64,000 nucleotides of DNA from positions 63,472,925 through 63,536,924 of the forward strand of contig NC_083885.1 in NCBI RefSeq assembly GCF_032452875.1. Direction: 5' to 3'. Positions within the stretch are counted from its first letter, which is position 1. Each line of letters starts with the position of its first letter. Position numbers and translations under genes: made by a program. This document shows, one piece after another, positions 32,771-44,060 of this stretch. Source of the stretch: Bos javanicus (Eukaryota; Chordata; Mammalia; Artiodactyla; Bovidae). The notes beneath the pieces were generated by a model. That model had not been told where the DNA came from. It made no database searches and worked only from the letters and a program-made list of their open reading frames with translations.

Positions 32771-33700
32771 ACACAGAAACACATCAGTGAAAAACTGCTG
32801 AAAAACCCAAAGACAAAACCTTAAAAGCAGGGAAAGACATAATTTTCAAAGGAGCAACAGGAGGAGGCACAGTTTATCTGCACAGAAGTGGTTAATGCCA
32901 TATTTAATGTGCTGAAAAAGCTAACTGCCAACCTAGAACTCAAGGGAACATCCATCCTTCAAAACTGAAAGTGAAATAAAGATATTTCGGTGGGCAGCGA
33001 GAAACCGTATCCATCGCCAACAGAATGCCAGGTTTGCTCAGCCCAGACCACACCCTCTCCACTCCCTCTTCCCTAGTCCAGGGTTGGAACACAGCCCCTC
33101 AGATAGAACTAGGTTTCTGTTAATAGGAAGACTGAGCACCAGTGCTGTGTAGACCACCATCACCACCTGGCAGAGCTCCTCCCGGGAGAAGCGGCTGTTC
33201 CCTGGCCTCAGGGACAGAGGACAAGGGATTCCACGACGGGGCTCCTGTCCTGCAGGCTCCGTGTGCACACACGCCTCCCACCCCCAAGCCCTGTTCTCAT
33301 TTCAGCTCCCAGCTGAGGGCCCCACTGGGTCCCAGGCCCAGCGCCAGGTCCCAAGGTCTGTCTCCCCATCACTCAGCTCTGGGATTTTGTGTGTGCTCAC
33401 CGGCCAGCCCTGCCTCCCCCGGTTCCAGCACCGCCTGGGGAAAGGGGCAGAGAACACATGTGATAAGATATTTTTAATGCACTTGACACCTCCTGGGAAT
33501 GTAACATATATCGCAATATTAAACACTCAGAGGAGGGTTTCGGAGTTTTCCATTTTCAATACGAGGAACCGTTGGCATAAAGTGATGCAACTCTTTGCCC
33601 AAGAACAGAGTCGGGACTGATGGTCAAGTCGGTGTGCTGCACAAAGTGTGTTCTGCTCACGGGTGGAGAATGGGGCTCCCCCCTCGGGGTGCACCCGGAG
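32771..33700. other. Upstream flank of the LILRB-like locus
   Basis: No coding exon recognised. Composition rises in GC towards the receptor start. Confidence 0.4.
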
Positions 33701-33759
33701 AAGAGTTGAGCCTCCTGGGAGCCCAGAGGGAGGAACAGCTGGGAGCCGCCCCTGGGTCC

Positions 33760-33926
33760 CCTTAGGGGGAAGTGTGACGGGCGGAGAGGGCGCTCTTCCC
33801 CTTTGTGTGAGGCTGTTGGTTGGAAACCGCCCCATAAAGGCCCGGGGCACATCCCCTTCTCCCGTGCCGGCTGCAGGCTCCATCCCTCAGCACCGACTCC
33901 AGGGCGCATCGGGACTGGGCTGGGCC
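33760..33926 (+). promoter_or_regulatory. Candidate LILR promoter and 5' UTR
   Basis: Two ETS/PU.1-like cores in opposite orientation, AGGGGGAAGTG at 33764-33774 and CTTCCCCTTTG at 33795-33805, precede a TATA-like CATAAAG near 33832-33838. The ATG is at 33927. PU.1 sites are usual in myeloid receptor promoters; use here is inferred. Confidence 0.45.
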
Positions 33927-34410
33927 ATGGCGCCTGGGCCCTCCACCCTCCTCGGCCTGGGTGAGTCTGGGGGTGCTGGGACGGATTCCAGGGGCAGAGG
34001 GGCTCTGCTCAGCCCTGACTCCAGCCCAGGAGACGCCAGAATCCTGGGGGGCAACGTGGTTCCCCCTCCATCCCCGGGGCTGCGCCCTCAGCTTTGGCCC
34101 AGACCCAAGTGACGGGGAAGGTTCGGTCCTGGACACGTGCCGGGTGTGGGGTGAGTGCAGACTGAGCCGGGCTGGCCTGGAGGAGAGGGTCGGGTTGTCT
34201 GAGATTACTTCAGAGCGAGGAGAGGGCTTGCACTCAGACGTAATGTTGTGGGGGGCGGTGTTGGGAAATGATGGAAAGACACCCGGCCACCCCACGGCTC
34301 CTCGAGGGCCTCGGGACTGCGGCCAGTGAGGAAACCGCGAGGCGGGCATCTTCTCACTAGAGCTTCTCTTTCAGCGCTCTGTCTGGCCCAGACGGCCCGC
34401 ACCCAACAGG

Positions 34411-36338
34411 GTGAGTCTCCCCCAAACCCCCGCCTCCCCAAGACGGACCTCGATGAGAGCGGAGAGGATCGGGGGGTCTGGGGGCCCTGGCTTATACCCC
34501 GAGCTGCTAACAGCCCCAGGGTGGGACCCTGGCCCGGGTCTCCCTTGTCCCCCCTCTGCCCTCGATGGCCCCGCAGGGACGACCCGACCCTCAGGACCGT
34601 GCTGAGCCCGCCAGCTCGCGCCCTCCTCCCCCCGCCACCCCCGCGAGACCAGACCGCCCCCCCCCCCCCGCCCCGCCCCGAGTCCCGCAGCCCCGTGCAA
34701 ACAGCGCTCGCTTGCTGAGGACCAGCCCGGCCGTCTCCAGCCTCCTCCAGCCTCCTCCTCCAGCCTCCTCCTCCAGCCTCCCCTGCACCACCCCCTCCCT
34801 CGCCGCCCCCCGCCACCCCCCACCCCGCCCCGTGAGGATGGCCGCTCACTGGGTTTTCTTTCACTTTCTGAATCTCGCCCCCCAACCCGGCCCTCCCCAC
34901 GGTGACTTCTCCGCCCTGCCCCTCAGCCCGGGGACAGTACTCCACGTGTGCTCTTAGCTCAGGAACCCCCTCCCTCCACCCCCGGGGGGGCAGCTCGGCC
35001 TGGGCAGGCGCCGGGTGTTTCCCGTATTTGTGGAGCCAGAGGCACATGGAGGCCTCAGTAAACGGATGGACAGATGGATGGGAACTAGATGTGGTGGAAA
35101 GAAAGAGGGAGGGGGTGGGTGAAGGAGTGAGTGAGGAGCGCACTCTGCCGGCCCCTGCCTGTAGGGACTTCCCTAACTGAGGCCAACTTCCTGCTTCAGG
35201 GCTGCAAGTCCTCCTCGACCCCCGACCCCCCACCACGACCCCCACCACGCCCCTGCCTAGTTGAGACATGTGGGGTTTCCAGAAGCCTCAGTGACAAGGA
35301 CACGGAAATACACTGGGATGGAGGAAGAGAATACTGAGAAAACCCAGGGATGGTCCCTGCAGACTCACCCTGGACACAGCAACCCTCACCCGCCAGGGAA
35401 CGTGGGACCAGACCTGTGCTCCAACTCCTCCACAAACACACACACACTCATGCACATACATGCACACACCCCCACACACACTCGTGCACATACACACACA
35501 TACCTGCCCACATACACACACCCCCCCACACACACACCCCCACATACACACACCCCCACACACACCCCCACACATATATACCTGCACACGCACACATACA
35601 CCCCACACACACCCGCATGCGCACACACATATATACACCCCACACACACACCTGCACATACACCTACCCCCCCACACCATCTTTCCAAGCACAGGCAGTG
35701 GCCCGTCCCTTCAGACCCAGCGCAGGTCACTCCCACCCACTCAGAGCCCTGCTATGCTCGTCCCAGGAATGAGCCAGGCATCCCACCCTGTGTCCCCCTG
35801 CCCCTCTCTCTGGAGTGGCCGTGGGCAGGGAGGGAGCCGCCCCCAGCTGCTCTGTCACCTCCCATGTCATCCTGAGCACGATGTGACCAAGTCTCAGGGT
35901 CCTTACGTCAGTGGGGAGACTAACCGCAGTGGCGGGAAGTCACCTGCCCCTGGGATGGGCGGGGGGTGGGGCTGTCCACTGCGGGGGTGATGGGACTGTT
36001 CCCAAACTGGATGCTGGTGAGGGCTGTACACCTGTGCAAGCTTCCAACAAGAAAAAGAAGCCAGAGAGTGAATTGCGTTGTGTGGTAATTCTCCACTGCT
36101 GCTGCAGCTGCTAAGTCGCTTCAGGCATATCCGACTCTGTGTGACCCCATAGATGGCAGCCCACCAGGCTCCCCCGTCCCTGGGACTTTCCAGGCAAGAG
36201 TACCGGAGTGGGGTGCCATTGCCTTCTCTGGATTCTCCACTAAAATGCGAAAATTATGCTGTGTGGTGATTCTCCACTAAGATGAGAGCCAGGGCCTGGG
36301 GGGGACGCCTGGTGAGCTCGCCTCTGATTTCCTTCCAG
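34411..36338 (+). other. LILRB-like intron 2 with simple repeats
   Basis: The intron holds a C-rich stretch (34660-34680), repeated CCTCCTCCAG units (34737-34790), a long (CA)n-type tract (35432-35668) and a BovA SINE. The CA tract produces repetitive open frames on both strands that are not genes. Confidence 0.8.
36098..36231 (-). repeat. Bov-A2-type SINE fragment with 10-bp target-site duplication
   Basis: CTGCTGCAGCTGCTAAGTCG to GGGTGCCATTGCCTTCTCTG. It is flanked by ATTCTCCACT at 36088-36097 and 36232-36241. Confidence 0.9.
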
Positions 36339-39263
36339 GGACCCTCCCCAAACCCACCATTTGGGCTGAGCCAGGCTCTGTGGTTCCCTCGGGGACCCCT
36401 GTGACTGTCTGGTGTCAGGGGACCCTGGAGGCCCAGGTGTTCCATCTGGATAAAGAGGGAACCTCAGTCCCCTGGGACAGACAGAAACCCCCAGGGCCCG
36501 GGGACAAGGCCCAGCTGGCCATCCCACAGATGACCGAGCAGCACGCAGGGAGCTATCAATGTTACTACAGCACCCCCAGTGGCTGGTCAGAGGGCAGTGA
36601 CCGCCTGGAGCTGGTGGTGACAGGTGAGGGACTCTCGGGGGCCTCGGGCTCTGCCCTCGGGAGGGGGTCTGCTCTCAGGGGGTGTCCCTCTCACAGCCCA
36701 GCCCTGGGTGGGGGAGAGGGGAGCCCCACGGATTCAGCTGCCTCCTTCTCTCCTAGGATCCTACAGCAAACCCAGCTTCTTAGCCCTGCCGAGCCCTGTG
36801 GTGACCTCGGGAAGGAACGTGATCCTCCAGTGTCTCTCCCTTCAGGGATTTAACAGATTCTTTCTGACCAAGGAAGGAGAAGATGAGTCCTCTTGGACCG
36901 TGGATGGAGAGCGACACCCCGACGGGCAGACCCAGGCCCTGTTCCCCGTGGGCCCCGTGACCCCCGGGCACAGGTGGACGTTCAGATGCTACGGCTTTTA
37001 CAGGCACACCCCCCAGGGTGTGGTCGGCCCCCAGCAACCCCCTGGAGCTCCTGGTCTCAGGTGAGGAATCCTGTCCTGATCCCATACATTTGTGCAGACA
37101 AGACAATGTACTGGGGTCTCTGCTTCCAGGGGAGCTCCTGTGAGAGGGTGGGGAGAGGAGCGTGGGGCTCACAGGACAGACACACAGACTGAGACACGGC
37201 GAGGCCTGGGGCCGGACCGGGAGAGGGGGGGTCCACGGGGGAAGCGGTCCCTACAACCCAGTGCGTGTCTCTCCCCAGGGCTGTCTGGGAAGCCCTCCCT
37301 CCTGACCCCGCAGGGCCCTGTCGTCACCTCTGGACAGAACCTGACCCTCCAGTGTCGCTCTGACGTTGGCTACACCAGATTCGCTCTGTCCAAGGTGGGG
37401 GGACAGGACCTCCCTCAGCACCCTGCCCGGAGGCCCCAGGTGGGGCTCGCTCAGGCCGACTTCCCCCTGGGCCCGGTGGGCACCATTCACGGGGGCCGGT
37501 ACAGATGCTACGATGGACACGGCCTCTCCTCCGAGTGGTCGGCCCCCTGTGAGGCCCTGAAGCTGCTGGTGGCAGGTGAGGAGCCAGCAGGTCAGTCGGG
37601 GACCAGACTCTGCACAGGCCCCACCGGGGAGCCCCAGGGGTGATGCTGGGACCAGGGGGAGGGGTCCCAGGGAGGGACAGAGAGACGGGGTGGGGACGGG
37701 AGAGACTCGGAGAAACAGAGACAGCGCTGAGGGACCAGAGAGGCCCATGGAGTCTCGCTCAGGACTAGGCCCGGCGCCCGCACCCCCTTCCTCTCTGCAG
37801 GACGGCTCAGAGACAGACCCTCCCTCTCGGTGCGGCCAAGCCCCTCGGTGGCCCCGGGGGAGAATGTGACCCTGCTGTGTCAGTCAGGAAACAGGACGGA
37901 CACCTTCCTTCTGTCCAAGGAGGGGGCAGCCCATCGCCCCCTGAGTCTGCGCTCCCAGGACCAAGACGGTCGGTACCAGGCCGAGTTCTCCTTGAGCCCT
38001 GTGACCTCAGCCCACGGGGGCACCTACAGGTGCTACGGCTCACTCAGCACAGACCCCTACCTGCTGTCACAGCCCAGTGAGCCCCTGGCGCTCGTGGTCT
38101 CAGGTGAGGCTCAGTGGTCAGCTCTGAAGGAGCCCCTCCTTTCTAGGGTGGGAGTTGGGGGGCTCTACAGAGAGTCAAGGAGGGTCACGCAGACGGGGAC
38201 CCAGGCTTCAGAGGGACAGAGGGAAACGCTCCCCCCACGCCCTTTCCCACATCCTGTCACTGGACTTCTCAGGGGTGGGGGGAGGAGGCAGAGAGCCAGG
38301 GGCAGCTGCGGGGCCGTTTCAGAGACGCGCTGAGCAGAGTGGGTTCCAGGTAGCTGCAGCCCTTCCGCAGCCACAGGGGTCATCCAGAATCCTCTGGGGA
38401 CCCCAGTCCCTGACAGGGGCTAAACGTAACAGCTCCTGAAACAACGGGGTCTCTGTAAAGTGAGTGGACAACTGGCCCCAGGCCTGTCCCTGGGTCCTTG
38501 GCTGATCTGATTGAACTCTGCTTCCAGTCTCAGCACACCTGGTGTCCTGGGGGCAGTGCTGGAAGTTGGGCAGAGAAGCGGGGCAATTGCAGCCTCCAGG
38601 GGCTCTGAGGCTGATGGATGAAGGGTCGGGGCCATGGAGCAGGAGATGCTGGGGCCCAGCCTCGTGGGGGGGGCAGCAGGGCTGAGGAGGGGAGAAGCCG
38701 CCCCACCCTCAACCCCTTTCTGATTCCGCAGGAGGTTCAGAGGATCAGCCCGCCCCTCAGTGGAGTCAGGAACAGCAGAGTAAGAGTGAGGCTTTTGGGG
38801 AGGTGGTGGTGGGTCCGGGGCAGAGCAGGGCTGAATTTGCCGCCAGTTCAGGCATCTCTGGAGACTCTGATGTGGACTCCCTCACCATCACCACCCCCCC
38901 GTGCAGGCCTCAGCTTCTCCCAGTGTAAAAGGAGAGACCCATGCCCCAGATCTTAGATTTCCTCAGTTCTGACCTGGGTGTGACCCTGCATCAGGCGAGG
39001 AGCACAGGGAGCCCCCGAGGAGGTGACTGTGGGGGCCAGTCCCCTCCACTGCAGCATGTGGGGAGGGAGGAGAGGACCCAGAGGCCCCTCCACAAAGCCT
39101 ACCCCTCTCCCTGCCTCCTCTGAGGTGGGGGAGGGGAGGGGACAAGGGAGGACCCTCAGCTCCAAGTGAGACCCTCGGACAGCCCCCTGCAGGTGAGGGG
39201 CCCCCAGAGTAGGAAGCTGGTGTCCTCCTGGGGGCCAGCTCAGGAGGAGCTCAGGGTGCCCAT

Positions 39264-39564
39264 GGCCCTGGTTCCAGTCCCAGCTCTGCCACCTCCAGGC
39301 TCGGTCACCAGGACCCGTGAGTGATCTCCCTCTCTGTGCCTCAGGCTCCTCGTCTGTAAAACGGGTGGGATGGGCTGGAGATGGATGCACAGACCCCAGC
39401 ACAAGTCTGCACACGGCCCTGGTTCCAGTCCCGGCTCTGTCCCGTCCAGGCTGGGTCACCAGGGCCTGTGAGTGATCTCCCTCTCTGGGCCTCAGTTTCC
39501 TCGTCTGTAAATGGGTGGGATGGGCTGGATGTGGATGCACAGACCCCAGCACGACTCTGCACAC
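39264..39564 (+). repeat. Tandem duplication of a MIR-containing 151-bp unit
   Basis: Unit 1 (39264-39414) and unit 2 (39415-39564) both run from GGCCCTGGTTCCAGTCC through TGAGTGATCTCCCTCTCTG to GACTCTGCACAC-type ends. The core is a MIR SINE. The unit lies in the intron before the LILRB-like transmembrane exon. Confidence 0.85.
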
Positions 39565-40175
39565 AGCAGGTGCCCAGTTAAAGGGCCCCCATGGCTCACT
39601 CAGGCATCTCTGGTGCCCCAGGACTCACGTGGTACCTGAGTGTCCTTATCGGGGTCTCGGTGACCTTCGTCCTGCTGCTCCTCATCCTCCTCTTCCTCTT
39701 CCTCCTACACCGGGGTCAGGACAGACGCAGGAAGTCAGGTGAGTAGGGAAAAGGGTGATCAGGGCCCCTGGAGGCTAGGGTCTTCGGGCTCCACTCAAAG
39801 GGAAACCTAACAGATGGGAAGGTCAGCTTAGAAAACATTGTCCAGAGACTCGAAAACTCAGAAGGAAACACCCACTGTCAGCTCACGTGCACTAATTAAA
39901 GCCATTTCCCTCCTTTTCAATGTCACGAACACGAAACATGCACCACGAGCCCAGGCTGCCTTCTCTCCTCCTGAATCCCACGTGGAGGGCAGGGGTCACC
40001 ACATCACCGGGGCCAAGCCTCTGTCCCTCTGAGGCTCTCGGAACCCCGCCCAGCAGTGCCCCTGCTCAGAAGGGTGGGGGACCAGACAGCACCCGCCGCC
40101 GCCGGGGTGCAGGGTGGGGGCTCCAGCCCTGAGGCTCTCGGAACCCCGCCCAGCGGTCCCCCTGCTCTGCTGCAG

Positions 40176-40226
40176 GTGCTGCCGTGAGCAACGCACACTG
40201 AGGTGGGGCTGCAGCTGGACCATCGG
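40176..40226 (+). pseudogene. First cytoplasmic exon of the LILRB-like locus, with in-frame stop
   Basis: AG at 40174-40175 and GTGAGA from 40227 border a segment matching the LILRB exon that follows the transmembrane exon (GGTGCTG...GGGGCTGCAG). In the inherited phase it reads SGAAVSNAH then TGA (40199-40201). If used, the receptor ends with a cytoplasmic tail of about 17 residues and no ITIM. Confidence 0.55.
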
Positions 40227-41153
40227 GTGAGACCACAGACCTCCTGTTGACAAACTCAGCCCAGCACAGGCGCCGCTGTGCTCACACCCCAGCTCCAGCC
40301 GCGCCCACCCCACCCCTCCTTCCCGGCTCCCTGGGTCCTGCTCTGACCCCACCCTCCCCTTGCCCTGTGACCTCATGGCCCCTTCTTCGGGGTGCCTTTC
40401 TCAGCTCCGTGTCCTCTGGCTGACCTTCTGGTGTGGGGGTGCAGCCCCAGGTCTCATGAGGACGCGTGCATCAGTGGATGGCCTACATGGCCCAGGCTCC
40501 CCTCCTTCATCCCCAGCAAAGGGCGCGGGAGAGCAGGCGCCACCCCCCAGGCCCTGCAGGTAGGGCAGGTGCTCAGCTCGTGGTGAGAGGGGCCCCACGC
40601 CAACAAGCTGGCGGAGTCCCAGAATGCAAGGTGCTGACAAGGAAAGTAAATCAAGAGACGGGACTGGGCGCACGGGGCAGGCACACTTGGTAGGAAGGTC
40701 CTGAGGCGGAAGGGACAAGCTTTAGCAGGAAGATGGCTGTGTGCCAGGCCAGATGAGCAAGAGGTCTGGGCTCAGACAGAAACCAGGGCCGCACAAAGCA
40801 CCCCGAGGCTCCCGGGCATCAGGAGGCCCCTGGAGTTTCCATCAGGAGAGTGAGCTGACCTGGCCCGAGGTTCCAAACCTCCTCTTGGCACAGCGGGGAG
40901 CTGGCTGGAGGAGGGCGGCGGACCCAGGAGGCGCCTGTCCTGCCTCACTGTCTCCCTCCAGCGCAACAGGCCCCCAGGAGGGGATGGGCGCCCTGTGAGC
41001 CCCCGAGATCACAAAGGTGGGAGGCGCCCAGGCCCCCCCCTCGCCGTCCTCCCGGTTGGGGGGATTCCGGGAAGGATGGACAGACACACAGCAGATGGGT
41101 CCCTCCTCTCCGGGCCCCCAGGTGCCCCATCTCACACACCTTCCCCACCGCAG

Positions 41154-41386
41154 GCTGTCACATCTGAAGCCTCCAGGACGTGACCTACGCCCAGCTGAAC
41201 CACTCAACCCTCAGAAGGGGGACAGCCATACCCCCTAGCCCCCTGGCGGGGGAGCCCCAGCAGACCCCAGTGAGCACGTGGCTCTCGCCGTTCGCTAGCC
41301 CAGGAAGGACCCGACCTCAGGCTCCAGAGATGAGATGTCAGGGACCCCAGGAGGCACGGGAGCTGCCAGCAGTGGACACAACCTAA
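41154..41386 (+). pseudogene. LILRB ITIM-type terminal exon, frameshifted
   Basis: After AG at 41152-41153 the exon reads AVTSEASRT then TGA, because one base of the usual GAAGCCCCCCAG stretch is missing. In the next frame VTYAQLNHSTLRRG follows, an ITIM (VxYxxL), and that frame runs to 41386 with a long tail lacking the usual YATLAIH end. Confidence 0.75.
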
Positions 41387-41449
41387 CGACCAGCAGCCAG
41401 TACCTGGGCTCCTAACAGACCACCAGGAGCCCCTGGGACCCTTTCGGGT

Positions 41450-43365
41450 CAACTTGTACCCTCATAGATAACCAATATCCTGACATTCATGAAATAATGC
41501 AACAGACTTGTCTAAAATCGTGTGTGGAAAGGAAAACTGGCTCCAAGCTCTACTCCCTCCTGGAGGCTGAAGGGGACAGTCTCACTGAGTTTCTTGGAAT
41601 AATGGAACTTATTAAGCTGGTGGGAATCGGGCTCCCTGTCGGCTGAGGGTCCTGCCCAGCTTCCAGCAGCTGTCCGAGCCCTTGCCTTGTGGGTCCTCGC
41701 TTCATCTTTGAAGCCCAAATGGAAGATGAGACTTGCTGCCTCTCTCTGAACGCGTCTGCTGCTCCCCTCTGCCACTGCTGAGGACCCGGGTAACTCTTTG
41801 GACCCCCCTAGCTAATTTAGGATCATGCCCCCTTCTTCTCTCAGCCGCAGCTGCATGATCCTTCTTGCCATGTGAGGTAACACACCACAAGCTTGGGGAA
41901 TAGGAAAGTAGGTATCTTTTGGGGGGTCTTTATTCTGCCCATCACACGTTGTATGTGCGTGCACCATTCAATGGTCACTCGTAAACATATACAGTTGTGC
42001 AGCCATCACACAAACCAGTCGCAGAACACATTTCTCCATCCCTCAAACTTTGCTTGCCTGTCTGCAGGTGCGTGCTGATCTCTGCCATAGGTGGCCACTG
42101 ATTTGCTTTTTGTGTTTATAAATTTGCTTTTTAGGATATTTCATAAAAATAAGATTAAAAATATTGAGTCTTTTCATCCAGGCTGTTTTCCTAAATTTAG
42201 CATAATTTCTTTTGAATTTTTTTCCTTGTGTAGCATTGACCTATAGCTTCTTTTTTTCCTGTTGACTATATTCCAGGGATTGTATGTACTGTGTTTTGTT
42301 CATTCATTTACCAATTAATAAACATTTGAATTGCATCCAATTGTTGACTATGATGAATAAGCTTGCAAAAACATGTTCCACTATGTCTGTGCGTGTACAA
42401 AGATAAATTTGTGCATTGAGAACCAAAACCAAAAGCAAACATAACAAACAGCAAGACAACACAGAAGCTGGAAACTGTTTTCAGTAAATGACAATGTAGA
42501 CAATATGCATCAAGGGTATGAATTTAAAACACCAATATGTGCAGGAAAAAGATGATGAATTCAGAAGATTTAGAACCGTGAATGAATATATTACAAAAGC
42601 CTAAAAAAATCAATGACCTCACCACTCACACCAACAATTTAGGAAGGGATAGTAAATTATTTCACTTGAAGGTAGAAGATGGGAATAATAATGCAGACAA
42701 TCAAGAAGTAAAGAAAATCAATTAAGGCAAAAAAGCACACTCATTCTTGATAATAGTCATAAATCCTAACCACCACAACCCAGGTAAAAAGAGAGAAACC
42801 ATATTTTTTAATCTCATGAACGAAATCGCAGGCAGCAGCACAAATCCTACAGAATTTATTTGGTGACAGAACATGAAACATTTGATACCAACATCCAGAA
42901 AATGAAGAGGAAATGGAAATATTCAAGTGTACAATTTCCTAAATAGACTTAAGATTAAATGGAATATTGATCACTTTATTCATTGGCTTGGTGATCAAAC
43001 ACCCATGATTGAACTACGTAGAATCCAAAAAAGTCGAAATGAGAGACAAGGAAGGTACACTGGTGGTTACTAGAGTTGGTGTGAGCGGAGGGGGAGATAC
43101 TTTGGTCTAAGGGCACAGACTTGTGGTTATGAGCTGAATAAGGTCTGGGCATTCGGCATAAGGCAGGGTGATGATAGCTAGTAACACTGTATCACATTTC
43201 GAGTGTTGTGAACAGACCCTAACCACAAAAAAGGAAATAGTAGCCGTGATGATATGGAGCGGTTAAGTGAAGCTGTGGTGGTAACTGGTTCCACGTGTGT
43301 ATCAGTTCGGGATGCTTTGCTGGAGATTATGTATTCATTTTCTTAACAAATGACTGACTGCTTTT
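41450..43365 (-). mobile_element. Old L1 LINE fragments
   Basis: AATAAACATTTGAATTGCAT and GATGAATAAGCTTGCAAAAA are reverse L1 phrases (about 41950-42420). AT-rich diverged L1-like sequence continues to about 43330, including GGTGGTTACTAGAGTTGGTG. Individual boundaries and some orientations are unclear. Confidence 0.5.
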
Positions 43366-43369
43366 ATCT

Positions 43370-44060
43370 GACTGTGCTGGGTCTGAGGTGGGGCCCGTGG
43401 GATCTTTGATCTTCTTGCAGCAAGCGGGACATGCAGTTGGGCATGGAGGGGTCCCAGGAGCCCCCACTCCGCCCCTCTGCCTCTGAGGAGGAGCCCTCAG
43501 TGGAAGGACCGGCTCCTCCCTCTCCCCCGTCCCCACCGGGGGCAGGGGCTCCCTCTGCTCTGACCACTGTGGTGTGCACGCTGACACAGCCCTGCAGTGT
43601 GAGCTCCTGGATTTCAAGGAGAAATTGGCTTTGTTACTGGAGTCCTGTGGGGCCCCGTATCCAAGGGTCCAGAGACCCTCTCTTCACAGACAGAAGGCTT
43701 CAGCCTGTAGACACCCCTAACACCAGGGGATCACAGGGCTCCCCTTGGCGACCGTGGCCCTGGGTCAGCCCAGACGGAGGGTCTCGGGGGATTCCTGGAA
43801 AAGATGCAGAGCTGAAGCGTCGGGCGCCCTTCTGCCCTCGATCCTCCCAGATGTCACTGCAAAGCTGTCCCCAGACTGGTCACCATCCGTCCATACGCAC
43901 TGTGCTCCCCACCGATGGCAAGGCTGGAGCCTGTCGTGGGGCTGAAGCAGAGGGTCGGGGGAGAACTCACCCTCCTTGACCTGGTCCCACAGGCCCCAAC
44001 AGGGCCCTGGAATCGAGTGTAGGGATAATATGCATAACAACTACAAAATAAACGGGGTAA
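43370..44060 (+). other. GC-rich island ending in AATAAA, possible retrocopy remnant, unassigned
   Basis: A GC-rich block abruptly bounded by AT-rich L1 sequence. One frame (43431-43979) opens MQLGMEGSQEPPLRPSASEE, another contains CELLDFKEKLALLLESCGAP, and AATAAA lies at 44047-44052. This resembles a decayed processed pseudogene, but I cannot name a parent and no poly(A) tail is visible. Confidence 0.3.

Larger units (their letters stand above)
33927..41386 (+). pseudogene. LILRB-type receptor locus with four Ig domains, probably inactivated
   Basis: Exons in order: signal 33927-33960 and 34375-34410 (MAPGPSTLLGL, then ALCLAQTARTQQ); Ig D1 36339-36623; D2 36757-37060; D3 37279-37575; D4 37801-38103; stem 38732-38779; transmembrane 39622-39738; cytoplasmic 40176-40226; ITIM exon from 41154. 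All listed Ig exons have AG/GT borders and phase-1 joins. D1 starts TLPKPTIWAEP, the LILR hallmark, and D4 contains the potential glycosylation site NRT. The membrane segment (TWYLSVLIGVSVTFVLLLLI) has no Arg, as in inhibitory LILRBs. Lesions: D2 is 304 bp with an extra G near 37016-37018; the first cytoplasmic exon stops at 40199-40201; the ITIM exon is shifted so TGA precedes VTYAQL. LILRs bind MHC class I and other ligands on leukocytes. A receptor with a short tail, or assembly errors, cannot be excluded. Confidence 0.85.

Noticed and set aside
34205..35269. 354-codon minus-strand frame in LILR intron 2
   Set aside because: Low-complexity Gly/Arg-rich product of C-rich and CCTCC repeats on the other strand; no conserved protein.
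35260..35990. Several overlapping His/Thr/Pro or Cys/Val/Gly-repeat frames
   Set aside because: They are translations of a (CA)n-type simple repeat and appear on both strands in several frames.
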